Below, one piece after another: positions 25,196 through 33,171 of a DNA stretch of 64,000 nt. The translations under genes and the position numbers were made by a program. The notes under the pieces were generated by a model, which was given only the letters and a program-made list of their open reading frames with translations, ran no database searches and was not told the DNA's origin. Positions within the stretch are counted from its first letter, which is position 1; every line of letters starts with the position of its first letter. Source of the stretch: Microvirga lenta (lineage in GTDB: Bacteria > Pseudomonadota > Alphaproteobacteria > Rhizobiales > Beijerinckiaceae); the NCBI RefSeq assembly GCF_020532555.1, contig NZ_JAJBBR010000001.1, forward strand, positions 372,001 through 436,000, read 5' to 3'.

Positions 25196-26341
25196 ATGAA
25201 AAAGACAACCATACTGACCGCTGCTGCCGTCATGTCGGCGCTGGCGGGGCCATCCATCGCCCAGGAGAGGACGCTCACGGGCGAGCCGACGCTCGTGGTC
25301 GCGCATCGCGGCGCGAGCGGCTATCTCCCCGAGCACACGCTCGAAGCCTACAAGATGGCGATCGAGATGGGAGCCGATTTCGTTGAGCCCGATCTCGTCT
25401 CCACCAAGGACGGCGTTCTCATCGCTCGCCACGAGCCGATGCTGAGCGGGACCACAGATGTCGCCAGCCGGCCGGAATTCGCATCCCGCAAGACGACCCG
25501 CAAGGTCGACGGCGTGGACACGACCGACTGGTTTGCCGGCGACTTCACCCTGGCCGAAATTAAGCAGCTTCGCGCCAAACAGGCCATGTCCGACCGCGAC
25601 CAGTCCAAGAACGGCCAGTTCCAGATCCCGACCCTCAAGGAGGTGATCGATCTCGTGAAGGCGGAATCCGGCGCCCGTGGCCGCACCGTCGGAATCGCGC
25701 CGGAGACGAAGCACTCGACATTCCATGCAGCGCTGGGCCTTCCCCTGGAAGACCGTCTCGTGGAAACCCTCAAGGCCGCCGGCTGGACCGAGAAGTCGCA
25801 CCCCGTGGTGATCCAGAGCTTCGAGGTTGCGAACCTCAAGTATCTCCGCACCAAGACGAACGTGAAGCTGGCGCAGCTCCTCGACGCGGAGGACGTGGAC
25901 AAGGACGGCAACATCGTCCTCGGCGCGCCCTATGCGCAGCCCTACGACTTCGTCGTGGTCGGCGACAAGCGCACCTACAAGGACCTGATCACCAAGGAAG
26001 GCTTGGCCGAGGTCAAGACCTACGCCGACATCCTTGCCCCCTGGAAGCCGTATATCCTCCCGACCAAGCAGGTCGATCAGAACAACGACGGCAAGCCGGA
26101 CGACCTCAACGGCGACGGCGCGATGGACGAGCGGGATCGGGTGGTCGCCGCGCCGACGAGCATCGTCAAGGACGCCCATGCGGCGGGCCTGATGGTCTAC
26201 ACGTGGACATTCCGCAACGAGCCGAAGCGCCTGGCCGCGTCGTTCGAGGGCGACCCTGCGGCGGAGTACAAGGCGTTCTATGCACTCGGCGTCGACGGCC
26301 TGTTCAGCGACTTCCCGGATACGGCCGTGAAGGCGCGGTAA
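25196..26341 (+). CDS. glpQ: Periplasmic glycerophosphodiester phosphodiesterase with EF-hand-like insert
   Basis: 381 residues. The signal peptide [20 protein letters not shown] is cleaved near SIAQE. The GDPD catalytic core is [20 protein letters not shown] and [19 protein letters not shown]. It hydrolyses glycerophosphodiesters to glycerol-3-phosphate and an alcohol in the periplasm. Near residue 300 an acidic Asp/Asn/Gly segment [20 protein letters not shown] looks like two EF-hand/dockerin calcium loops; E. coli GlpQ needs Ca2+. The ATG at 25196 has GGAGGA upstream. No glycerol-3-phosphate transporter gene lies adjacent. Confidence 0.9.
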   Translation: MKKTTILTAAAVMSALAGPSIAQERTLTGEPTLVVAHRGASGYLPEHTLEAYKMAIEMGADFVEPDLVSTKDGVLIARHEPMLSGTTDVASRPEFASRKTTRKVDGVDTTDWFAGDFTLAEIKQLRAKQAMSDRDQSKNGQFQIPTLKEVIDLVKAESGARGRTVGIAPETKHSTFHAALGLPLEDRLVETLKAAGWTEKSHPVVIQSFEVANLKYLRTKTNVKLAQLLDAEDVDKDGNIVLGAPYAQPYDFVVVGDKRTYKDLITKEGLAEVKTYADILAPWKPYILPTKQVDQNNDGKPDDLNGDGAMDERDRVVAAPTSIVKDAHAAGLMVYTWTFRNEPKRLAASFEGDPAAEYKAFYALGVDGLFSDFPDTAVKAR

Positions 26342-26391
26342 GCGCACCCTCGTCGCGCAATGGGCGAGACCCGAACAGGGCCATGAACTAG

Positions 26392-26411
26392 CCACGGCAT
26401 GTCTGCCGTGG
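26392..26411. terminator. Hairpin between convergent glpQ and patatin genes
   Basis: CCACGGCA pairs exactly with TGCCGTGG around TGTC, in the 76-base gap between two convergent genes. Confidence 0.6.
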
Positions 26412-26417
26412 TCCGCC

Positions 26418-27452
26418 TCACGCTTGCGGGCCGGTCGGCACCGACCGGCCCGCAAGCCAGGTCTCCACGGCCGCCCGGCCGTGATCCCGGAGCCGCTGAA
26501 GATGCGCCCATTCGGTGTTCAGAAAGCTGAACTGGCTCAACCCGCCCACATGATCCTCCGCGACAAGCCGATGCAGCGTCAGGCGCCGGAGCTTGCGACC
26601 GAGGCGCGAGTTCTGCATGTCCCCCTCCTGGCAGAGCTGGGTCATCAGCGACAGGGCATCCATGTCCCGCTGCAGCGAGCTGTTGAAGGTGATCTGGCTC
26701 AGACGCTTCTGAATTTCCGGTGAGGTGGTCGGCAGTTCCGCATGATGGGCCGGAATGATCTGCACGACCATCAGGTCCGATGCCCGTGTGGCGGTCACGA
26801 CCGGCATCAACGGGGGATTGGCCGCATAGCCGCCGTCCCAGTGCGGCTCGCCGTCGATGGACACCGCTTGATGGAGCTGCGGCAGGCACGCGGAGGCGAG
26901 CACGACGTCGTAGGTGAGGTCCTTGTTGCGAAAGATGCGCAGCGCTCCGTCACGGACCCGTGTCGCTCCAAGCAGCAGCCGCACATGCGCCCCGGCGCGC
27001 ACGGCCTCGATGTCGACCTCGCTGGTGAGAATGTCGCGCAAGGGATTCAGGTCGAAGGGATTGAACTGATAGGGCGAGAGCTGCGAGGCGACCTGCGACA
27101 GAAGCGGCGAGAACAGGCGGCTCCGCCCTCCTGCCTCGCTGACCCGTCGCCAGAACCGCTCGAGAGCGGCCCGCGCTCCGTCCTCGCCGCCCTGCGCCAG
27201 CCCCGAGGCAAGCAGCACGGCGTTCATCGCGCCGGCACTGGCCCCGCTCACGCTGTCGAGCGGAACCTTCGCTTCGAGAAGCCGGTCGAGAACGCCCCAG
27301 GTGAAGGCACCGAATGCGCCGCCGCCCTGCAGCGCCAGCGAAATCCGTCTTGGGCGGGCAGCCTTGTTCCTCACGGCAGCATCATGACGCATTGCCCGCG
27401 GATAGCCGGCAGGAGCGCCGCAGGACAAACCGGCGGGATCGAGAACAGTCAT
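26418..27452 (-). CDS. Patatin-like phospholipase
   Basis: 344 residues. The patatin catalytic elements are the oxyanion glycines SLALQGGGAFGAFTWGVLDR, the nucleophile elbow SVSGASAGAMNAVL (G-x-S-x-G), and the Asp of the dyad in HWDGGYAANPPLMPV. It is a serine lipid acyl hydrolase, probably cytoplasmic, as no signal is seen. The start at 27452 has GGAGG six bases upstream. The 3' end holds a 36-base perfect palindrome. A weak EcfG-type promoter lies at 27546-27570. Confidence 0.9.
   Translation of the reverse strand: MTVLDPAGLSCGAPAGYPRAMRHDAAVRNKAARPRRISLALQGGGAFGAFTWGVLDRLLEAKVPLDSVSGASAGAMNAVLLASGLAQGGEDGARAALERFWRRVSEAGGRSRLFSPLLSQVASQLSPYQFNPFDLNPLRDILTSEVDIEAVRAGAHVRLLLGATRVRDGALRIFRNKDLTYDVVLASACLPQLHQAVSIDGEPHWDGGYAANPPLMPVVTATRASDLMVVQIIPAHHAELPTTSPEIQKRLSQITFNSSLQRDMDALSLMTQLCQEGDMQNSRLGRKLRRLTLHRLVAEDHVGGLSQFSFLNTEWAHLQRLRDHGRAAVETWLAGRSVPTGPQA
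26423..26458. repeat. Perfect 17-base inverted repeat in the patatin 3' end
   Basis: Arms GCTTGCGGGCCGGTCGG and CCGACCGGCCCGCAAGC with a two-base spacer, lying within the last dozen codons of the patatin gene. It may act as a transcription terminator or mRNA 3' stabiliser. Confidence 0.8.
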
Positions 27453-27545
27453 GTTTTGCCTCCATGCTGCCGCGTGCTTTGTTGGGGGTCGGTCATTGGG
27501 GCGGCAGGGCCAGCCGGATCGTCTGACCCGGCTGGAAGACTTCTG

Positions 27546-27570
27546 AACGCTTCAACGCGGCCTTGGTTGC
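27546..27570 (-). promoter_or_regulatory. Possible EcfG-type promoter of the patatin gene
   Basis: GCAAC, 16 bases, CGTT on the minus strand, one mismatch, 94 bases from the start at 27452. The same -35 variant is seen before the GlsB gene. The rest of the 259-base gap shows nothing I would call. Confidence 0.35.
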
Positions 27571-27711
27571 TGCGGTGCAACATGAGACTCCGCCGATACA
27601 GCAATGCAGCACCGGCATGGAACAGGCCGGAGCGCCCGCACCTGCCCAAGACATGGTCAGCCGTATCCTGCGGGAGAGCGACGGACCTGTGACCGAGGCC
27701 ACCCATGCCCT

Positions 27712-27990
27712 TCACGGGCAGCCGCGTCGTCTGTCCCCGAGCGGGTGGAAGGGATGGGGCGCGGGCTGCCTGGGCCGGTCCAGCTCCCGGATCCGATGTT
27801 CCAGGTCGTACAGGTCACAAGCCTCGTCGAGGTACCGGCTGTCGCGCTCCGCATCCGTGGGCATGAGGTCGTGCCGGAGCTGCCTCAGGCGGCCCCGTAT
27901 CCGGTCGCGCCACGACGGTCCGGGACGGAAGCGCCCGAAGGCGGTCGTGAGCGAGCGGAAGGCTAGATTGAGAAGGGGAACGAGGATCAT
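27712..27990 (-). CDS. DUF3563-type small protein
   Basis: 92 residues. Starting MILVPLLNLAFRSLTTAFGR, it contains the DUF3563-like motif ERDSRYLDEACDLYDLEHRI ending in RELDR. Function is unknown; these short proteins are common in alpha- and betaproteobacteria. The start at 27990 is set by AGGAG upstream. The Arg/Pro-rich C-terminal tail is poorly ordered. Confidence 0.72.
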   Translation of the reverse strand: MILVPLLNLAFRSLTTAFGRFRPGPSWRDRIRGRLRQLRHDLMPTDAERDSRYLDEACDLYDLEHRIRELDRPRQPAPHPFHPLGDRRRGCP

Positions 27991-28078
27991 GTTGCGGCTC
28001 CTGAGTGAGAGCCTTCCTGGTGTTTCCGTTGTGCTTTTTATGATTGTCTTCACACCTGCCGCGGGACGGGCCGGATCG

Positions 28079-28387
28079 TCAGCGGCGGCGTTCCGCGTCC
28101 CTCGTGGACGGCAGGCGAGGACTTCTTCGTACGATCGTAACGGTCCTTTTCGACGTGGCCGGGATTGGCGCTGGCGCCATGAGGTGCATACGGGATCGAG
28201 CAGACGCTTCGATGACGGACGGCCTGACCTCATCCTCCGAAAAGCCCATCAACTGCGCGGCGATCTCGACCTGACTGTCGATGTCGTCGGTCAGTCCTTG
28301 GGCTGCCGCAACGGCTTCTTCTATGCCCGGCGGATCGTATCGCGTGCGCCTGCGGCTCCATGAGGGCGGCAAAGGACGGCTCATCAT
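28079..28387 (-). CDS. Small conserved-looking hypothetical protein, possibly frameshifted at the N-terminus
   Basis: About 102 residues. The core GIEEAVAAAQGLTDDIDSQV, then EIAAQLMGFSEDEVRPSVIE, looks like true coding sequence. The N-terminal 20 residues in this frame are Arg/Ser/Pro-rich and poor, while the neighbouring frame reads MQDDEPSFAALMEPQAHAIR over the same bases, with better codon choice. A one-base shift near 28335-28345 would join the two. Either the gene carries a frameshift or translation starts at 28387. Family unknown. Confidence 0.5.
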   Translation of the reverse strand: MMSRPLPPSWSRRRTRYDPPGIEEAVAAAQGLTDDIDSQVEIAAQLMGFSEDEVRPSVIEASARSRMHLMAPAPIPATSKRTVTIVRRSPRLPSTRDAERRR

Positions 28388-28487
28388 CCTGCATCTCCGT
28401 TGTGCCAGAGCCCAACGCTGCAGGGCCGGGATTGTGCGGTGCACGATTGTCGCAGGGGACAGACACGCCGCCCTTGCCGACACAGGG

Positions 28488-29003
28488 TCAGCCCGCCTCG
28501 GAGAGTCTCCTTGCCCTGGCCAGATCCTTCGGACGTCCGAACAATCGCAGAATGTCGATCAGTTCCGCGCGCGAGGGCGTGTAGACGAGTTGTCCGCCTA
28601 CACGGCTCGCCTCGCGGGTCGCCGGTTCTACACGCCGCCAGCCCCCGGCCGCGAGAACCTCCATGCCGCCCATGAGATCGACCGTCAGCGGCGGATCGCT
28701 CCAGCGCCCAAAGATTTCCGACCGGAACAGATCGGTCCCCCCATCCTGCTCCGGCACGACCTTCAGGCACGCGAGGACTTTTCGCGCGTCGCGCGGGCTC
28801 ATGATGATATCGATATCGGCAATCGCGCCGTCCTCCGCCCCATGCAGCCCTGCGGCGGCACCGCCGATCAGCCACCATGGACCGTCGGCGACGGTCAGCT
28901 CCTTTGCGACGTGCGCCAGTGTCTCCAAGACGGGAGCGGACAGCCCCGACATTGCGGAGGCGGTCCGTCCGGATGGCTGCACCGGTGGTTCCGCGCCGCT
29001 CAT
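28488..29003 (-). CDS. Nucleotidyltransferase-fold protein (MNT/AbiEii-like), no partner
   Basis: About 171 residues. The nucleotidyltransferase core is PWWLIGGAAAGLHGAEDGAI followed by ADIDIIMSP, the G-G...D-x-D metal site, then RKVLACLKVV and PPLTVDLMGG with a third acidic residue. No HEPN or AbiEi partner gene is beside it. It begins 18 bases after phnN and may be read through from the phosphonate operon, though a palindrome at the phnN end may stop that. Start uncertain: 29003 or 28952, neither with a good ribosome site. Confidence 0.65.
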   Translation of the reverse strand: MSGAEPPVQPSGRTASAMSGLSAPVLETLAHVAKELTVADGPWWLIGGAAAGLHGAEDGAIADIDIIMSPRDARKVLACLKVVPEQDGGTDLFRSEIFGRWSDPPLTVDLMGGMEVLAAGGWRRVEPATREASRVGGQLVYTPSRAELIDILRLFGRPKDLARARRLSEAG

Positions 29004-29020
29004 TCCGCTGCCGCTGTCCC

Positions 29021-29608
29021 TCAACTCACGAGGCCCGATCGGGCCTCGTACGGGGCGCTCGAGGACATTGCCCGGCTGCGGAGGAACGCGATCAACTGGC
29101 CCGCTCCCACTTCCGGGCTCCGGTCGTTGACGACGGTCAGATCGGCTTGGACAGGTCCGACCTCGCTCGAACGTGCCAATCGGGCCTCCAGGTTGGCATC
29201 GTCGGTTCTGTTCCGCTTCGCGAGCCTTTCCGCGAGAACAGCGCGAGGTGCGGTGACCTCCACGACGGCGACGTTCGGAAGGCGCCGACGCGCATCGTCC
29301 ACGAGCGTCCGCGAGATGTTGCATACGACGAGACAGCCGACCCGGACCGCCTGAAGACAGGATCCGGGAAGCGCGTAGCCGTGTCCGTGCGCCTTCCACG
29401 ACAGGGTGAAGCGTCCCTCAGCCTGCCCGGCTTCGAACTCCTCCTCGGTGATCGTGTCATGCTCTTCCCAGGCCGATGACGAGCGCGTCACCAGCCGGCG
29501 CGGGAAAAGGAAGCGGTTGTCGCCCGACAGCTCGGCCTGGGCGAGCGCAAGCAGGGTATCCTTCCCGGCTCCGCTCGGCCCGACGACGAAAACGAACCCG
29601 CCCGTCAT
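29021..29608 (-). CDS. phnN: Ribose 1,5-bisphosphate phosphokinase PhnN
   Basis: 195 residues. The P-loop VVGPSGAGKDTLLALAQAEL is at the N-terminus, and the guanylate-kinase-like body includes RRLVTRSSSAWEEHDTITEE and FTLSWKAHGHGYALP. PhnN phosphorylates ribose 1,5-bisphosphate to PRPP, the last step that returns the ribose of phosphonate breakdown to metabolism. It starts two bases after the phnM stop. Last recognised gene of the C-P lyase operon. Confidence 0.95.
   Translation of the reverse strand: MTGGFVFVVGPSGAGKDTLLALAQAELSGDNRFLFPRRLVTRSSSAWEEHDTITEEEFEAGQAEGRFTLSWKAHGHGYALPGSCLQAVRVGCLVVCNISRTLVDDARRRLPNVAVVEVTAPRAVLAERLAKRNRTDDANLEARLARSSEVGPVQADLTVVNDRSPEVGAGQLIAFLRSRAMSSSAPYEARSGLVS
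29028..29049 (-). terminator. Perfect palindrome at the phnN 3' end
   Basis: ACGAGGCCCGA and its exact complement, 22 bases without a loop, within the last codons of phnN. It is a candidate end of the phn transcript, though no T run follows. Confidence 0.4.
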
Positions 29609-29610
29609 TT

Positions 29611-30753
29611 TCAGACGATCCTGTTTCCCGAGCGCCAGACCTGGCGAACGACGGGCGTTTCGCCGGTCACGCGCACCCGGACGAGGTCGGCCCGTTTTCC
29701 GGCGCCGATCTCGCCGCGATCCTTCAGGCCCGTGGCCTGGGCCGGGTTCCTGGTCACGGTCCGGATAGCCTCCGGCAGGGAGATCGACCGGATGCGCCGT
29801 GGAAGTTCGAATGCCGCCATCAGCAGGCTCGCCGGCACATAGTCGGACGACAGGATGTCGAGGACACCCTCCTGTGCGAGCGTCTCGGCCGCGACGTTTC
29901 CGGAATGAGAGCCGCCTCTGATGAGGTTCGGCGCTCCCATCATGACGGTGATGCCCTGGCGATGGCTCGCCTTGGCGGCCTCGACGGTCGTCGGGAATTC
30001 GGCCAGGACGACGCCCTCCTTGATCGACTGGTCGACCTCGTCGAGAGTCGTGTCGTCGTGGCTCGCCAGCGGGATGCCGCGTTGCTGCGCCAGCCCCACG
30101 AGCGCCGGGCGGTTGACCGCGGCGCGCTCGCCGTTCACGCGCTGCTTCTCCGCGACCGCCACATTGATCTCGTCGGCGGTCTTGCCGGTCTTCCCGCCGT
30201 AATAATTGAAGTACTTGCCGATATCCCGGAACTGGCGCTGACCCGGCGTATGGTCCATGAGCGACATGAGACCGACGGGATAGCGCGCGACGAAGTTCTC
30301 GACCGTCTCGACCACGTCGGGGGACGGAATTTCGCACCGCAGATGGGTAAGGTGGTCGCAGCGGAACAGGCGATGCCGCCGTGCCTCGTCGATGGCCTCC
30401 GCGAGCTCGACGAGTTCCGCACCGAGCCCGCCGCCATCCACGTCGACGCCGGCACGCAGGCTGTCGAACACCGTCGTGATTCCCGACGAGGCGATCTGGG
30501 CGTCGTAGGCGAGCACGGCTCCGAGCGGGTGCCAGCGCACCTTGGGACGCGGTGCGTAGTGGCTCTCCAGATGGTCCGTATGCAACTCGATAAGGCCCGG
30601 AATGAGATAGTCGCCGTCGAGGTCGATGCCGCGCTCCGGCGCCTTTCCCTCCCCGATCTCCTCAATCTGCCCATCGGCGACCGCAAGCCACCCCCGCATG
30701 ATGCGCTCGGGCAGCACGATCTCGGCGTTTTCGATGACCGTGACCGGATCCAT
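29611..30753 (-). CDS. phnM: Alpha-D-ribose 1-methylphosphonate 5-triphosphate diphosphatase PhnM
   Basis: 380 residues of the amidohydrolase superfamily. Metal motif GLIELHTDHLESHYAPRPKV near residue 60, and AYDAQIASSGITTVFDSLRA. Further on LASHDDTTLDEVDQSIKEGV and ILSSDYVPASLLMAAF. It removes pyrophosphate from the ribosyl-phosphonate triphosphate made by PhnGHIL. I start at the ATG at 30753 (AAGGAC upstream); a GTG at 30774 would add seven residues and lie next to the phnL stop. Confidence 0.96.
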   Translation of the reverse strand: MDPVTVIENAEIVLPERIMRGWLAVADGQIEEIGEGKAPERGIDLDGDYLIPGLIELHTDHLESHYAPRPKVRWHPLGAVLAYDAQIASSGITTVFDSLRAGVDVDGGGLGAELVELAEAIDEARRHRLFRCDHLTHLRCEIPSPDVVETVENFVARYPVGLMSLMDHTPGQRQFRDIGKYFNYYGGKTGKTADEINVAVAEKQRVNGERAAVNRPALVGLAQQRGIPLASHDDTTLDEVDQSIKEGVVLAEFPTTVEAAKASHRQGITVMMGAPNLIRGGSHSGNVAAETLAQEGVLDILSSDYVPASLLMAAFELPRRIRSISLPEAIRTVTRNPAQATGLKDRGEIGAGKRADLVRVRVTGETPVVRQVWRSGNRIV

Positions 30754-30774
30754 GTCCTTGTCCCCCAAATTCAC

Positions 30775-31476
30775 TCAGGCAGCCTTAGCGGCAAACTGCG
30801 TCACATCGACGACAGTGGTGGCGAGAGCCTCGCGAACCTCGTCGTCGTGAAAGATGCCGACGATCGCGGTGCCGCTGCGCTTCTTGTTCTCGATCAGATC
30901 GATGACCACGGCCCGGTTCCGGGCGTCGAGCGATGCGGTAGGTTCGTCGAGAAGAAGGAGCGACCGATCCGCGATCAACCCGCGCGCAATGTTGATCCGC
31001 TGCTGCTCGCCGCCCGAGAACGTCGCCGGAGGAAGCCCCCAGAGCCGCTCCGGCACGTTCAGCACCGTGAGCAGTTCCTTGGCCCGCTGCGCGGCTGTTT
31101 CGGCATCGAGCCCGCCCTGCCGGCCGGCACCGGCCACGATGTCGAGAGCGCCGACGCGCGGAATGACGCGCAGGAACTGGCTGACATAGCCCATGACCGA
31201 CCGACGAAGGGCGAGGATGCGGCGGGGTTCGGCGGCCGCCACGTCCACCGTCTCGCTGCCGTCCTGCACCAGGACGCGGCCGGAATCGCAGCGATAGTTG
31301 CCGTAGATGATCTTCAGGAGAGACGATTTCCCTGCACCTGAGGGCCCGCCGAGAACGACGCACTCGCCGGGACCGGCCGAGAGGCTGACGTCGGACACGA
31401 CCTCCAGCATGGCGCCGCCATGAAGGTGCAGGGTGAAGGATTTCGAGACGCGTTCGAGCGTGAGGTGCGGGGGCAT
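30775..31476 (-). CDS. phnL: C-P lyase ABC-type subunit PhnL
   Basis: 233 residues, an ABC ATPase without transport function. Walker A GGPSGAGKSSLLKIIYGNYR, the signature PPATFSGGEQQRINIARGLI, and Walker B LLLLDEPTASLD are intact. The motif RSVMGYVSQFLRVIPRVGAL is characteristic of PhnL. With PhnG, H and I it attaches the phosphonate to the ribose of ATP or GTP. It starts two bases before the phnK stop region. Confidence 0.96.
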   Translation of the reverse strand: MPPHLTLERVSKSFTLHLHGGAMLEVVSDVSLSAGPGECVVLGGPSGAGKSSLLKIIYGNYRCDSGRVLVQDGSETVDVAAAEPRRILALRRSVMGYVSQFLRVIPRVGALDIVAGAGRQGGLDAETAAQRAKELLTVLNVPERLWGLPPATFSGGEQQRINIARGLIADRSLLLLDEPTASLDARNRAVVIDLIENKKRSGTAIVGIFHDDEVREALATTVVDVTQFAAKAA

Positions 31477-31478
31477 GT

Positions 31479-32255
31479 TCAGACCACCAGAACGGAGGAA
31501 ACGAGGAGCTGGGTGTAGAGCTCGCGCGGATCGTCGAGGACCTGGTCGGTAAGTCCCGTCTCGATCACGCGGCCGCTTTTCATCACCATCACCCGGTGCG
31601 ACAGCAGCCTTGCCACGGCGAGATCGTGGGTCACGATGATCACCGCCAGGCCCAGTTCGCTGACGAGGTTGCGGATGAGGTCGAGCAGGCGGGCCTGGAC
31701 GGAGGCGTCGAGGCCGGAGGTCGGCTCGTCCATGAACACGAGCCGAGGATGGGTGACGAGGTTGCGGGCGATCTGAAGGCGCTGGCGCATCCCGCCGGAG
31801 AATGCCTTCGGCGTATCGTCGATCCGGTCCGTCTCGATCTCGACGCGTTCGAGCCAGTCGAAGGCGGTGCCGCGGATCCGCCCGTAGTGACGCTGGCCGA
31901 CCGCCATGAGACGCTCGCCCACGTTGCCGCCTGCGGAGACGTTCATCCGCAACCCGTGCGTCGCGTCCTGCCGGACGAAACCCCAGTCGGTTCTGAGAAG
32001 AAAGCGCCGCTCGGCCTCGCTCATCGCGAGAAGGTCTCTCATGGCACCGTCACGCATGCGGTAGCGAATGCCGCCTCGGGTCGGCGACAGCTCCGTCGCG
32101 AGAAGGTTGAGGAGCGTGGACTTGCCGGAGCCGGATTCGCCCACGATGGCGAGCACCTCGCCTTCGTACAGGTCGAAGGAAACGTCGGCGCAGCCGATCC
32201 GGTGGCCGAAGTGCTTGGTCAGCCCCGAGACGGAAAGCAGCGGTGTATCAGACAT
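31479..32255 (-). CDS. phnK: C-P lyase ABC-type subunit PhnK
   Basis: 258 residues, ABC ATPase. Walker A VGESGSGKSTLLNLLATELS, signature KAFSGGMRQRLQIARNLVTH, Walker B LVFMDEPTSGLDASV, and the PhnK-typical YRMRDGAMRDLLAMSEAERR. PhnK docks on the PhnGHIJ core complex. The ATG at 32255 overlaps phnJ by eight bases, so translation is coupled. Confidence 0.96.
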   Translation of the reverse strand: MSDTPLLSVSGLTKHFGHRIGCADVSFDLYEGEVLAIVGESGSGKSTLLNLLATELSPTRGGIRYRMRDGAMRDLLAMSEAERRFLLRTDWGFVRQDATHGLRMNVSAGGNVGERLMAVGQRHYGRIRGTAFDWLERVEIETDRIDDTPKAFSGGMRQRLQIARNLVTHPRLVFMDEPTSGLDASVQARLLDLIRNLVSELGLAVIIVTHDLAVARLLSHRVMVMKSGRVIETGLTDQVLDDPRELYTQLLVSSVLVV

Positions 32256-33171
32256 GGGAGCTCTCCCCCTTGAGGGCTGCGGGGGTGTCGGCCAGCATGG
32301 CCCCCCGGTGGCCCTGTTCGCGCCGCTCCTCGCAGGAATCGGTATCGGAGCAGACGAACATCCGCCCGCCGCGATCGTCCATGACGACCTCGTCGAGATA
32401 GACCCCTTCGGCCGCGCAGAGGGCGCAGGGGTGGCTGAATGTCTGGATGCGGAACGGATGATCCTCGAAATCGAGACTTCGCACCTGCGTATAAGGCGGG
32501 ATGGCATAGATGCGCTTCTCCCGGCCGGCGCCGAAGAGCTGCAGCCCAGCCATCATGTGCATCTTCGGATTGTCGAATTTCGGTGTCGGCGACGGGTCCA
32601 TGATGTAGCGCCCGGCAACCTCGACCGGATAGGCGTAGGTCGTGGCGATATGGCCATGCCGCGCGATGTCCTCGTACAGCTTCACGTGCATGAGGCCGTA
32701 TTCCGCGAGCGCGTGGAGCTTGCGCGTTTCGGTTTCGCGCGGCTCGAGGAAGCGCAGGGGCTCCGGGATCGGCACCTGGTAGACGATCACCTGCCCCTCG
32801 CCCAGCGGCTGCTCCGGGATGCGGTGGCGGGTCTGGATGACGGTCGCCTCCCCCGTGCGGGTTGTGGTTCTGACGCCAGCGGTGCGCTTGAAGAACTTCC
32901 GGATCGACACCGCATTCGTGGTGTCGTCCGAACCCTGGTCGATCACCTTGAGCACGTCGTCCGGGCCGAGGATCGACGCAGTCACCTGCACGCCGCCCGT
33001 TCCCCAGCCGTAGGGCATGGGCATCTCGCGCGACGCGAAGGGCACCTGGTATCCCGGAACCGCAATGGCCTTCAGGATTGCCCGGCGGATCATGCGCTTG
33101 GTCTGTTCGTCCAGATAGGCGAAGTTGTAGCCGGTCTCCGGGGCGGTATGCGTTGCCGATTGCGCGGTCAT
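32248..33171 (-). CDS. phnJ: Carbon-phosphorus lyase PhnJ (radical SAM)
   Basis: 307 residues. The four key cysteines are Cys249, Cys252, Cys274 and Cys280 in HPCALCAAEG and FVCSDTDSCEE. Their spacing (3, 22, 6) equals that of E. coli Cys241, 244, 266 and 272. Three hold the [4Fe-4S] cluster and the last forms the thiyl radical. The enzyme cleaves the C-P bond of ribosyl phosphonate to give the alkane and the 1,2-cyclic ribose phosphate. It overlaps phnI by four bases and phnK by eight. Confidence 0.98.
   Translation of the reverse strand: MTAQSATHTAPETGYNFAYLDEQTKRMIRRAILKAIAVPGYQVPFASREMPMPYGWGTGGVQVTASILGPDDVLKVIDQGSDDTTNAVSIRKFFKRTAGVRTTTRTGEATVIQTRHRIPEQPLGEGQVIVYQVPIPEPLRFLEPRETETRKLHALAEYGLMHVKLYEDIARHGHIATTYAYPVEVAGRYIMDPSPTPKFDNPKMHMMAGLQLFGAGREKRIYAIPPYTQVRSLDFEDHPFRIQTFSHPCALCAAEGVYLDEVVMDDRGGRMFVCSDTDSCEERREQGHRGAMLADTPAALKGESSHV

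Noticed and set aside
29476..31341. A 621-codon open frame on the plus strand
   Set aside because: It is antisense to phnN, phnM and phnL, whose motifs are intact. GC-rich third positions keep the opposite strand open.
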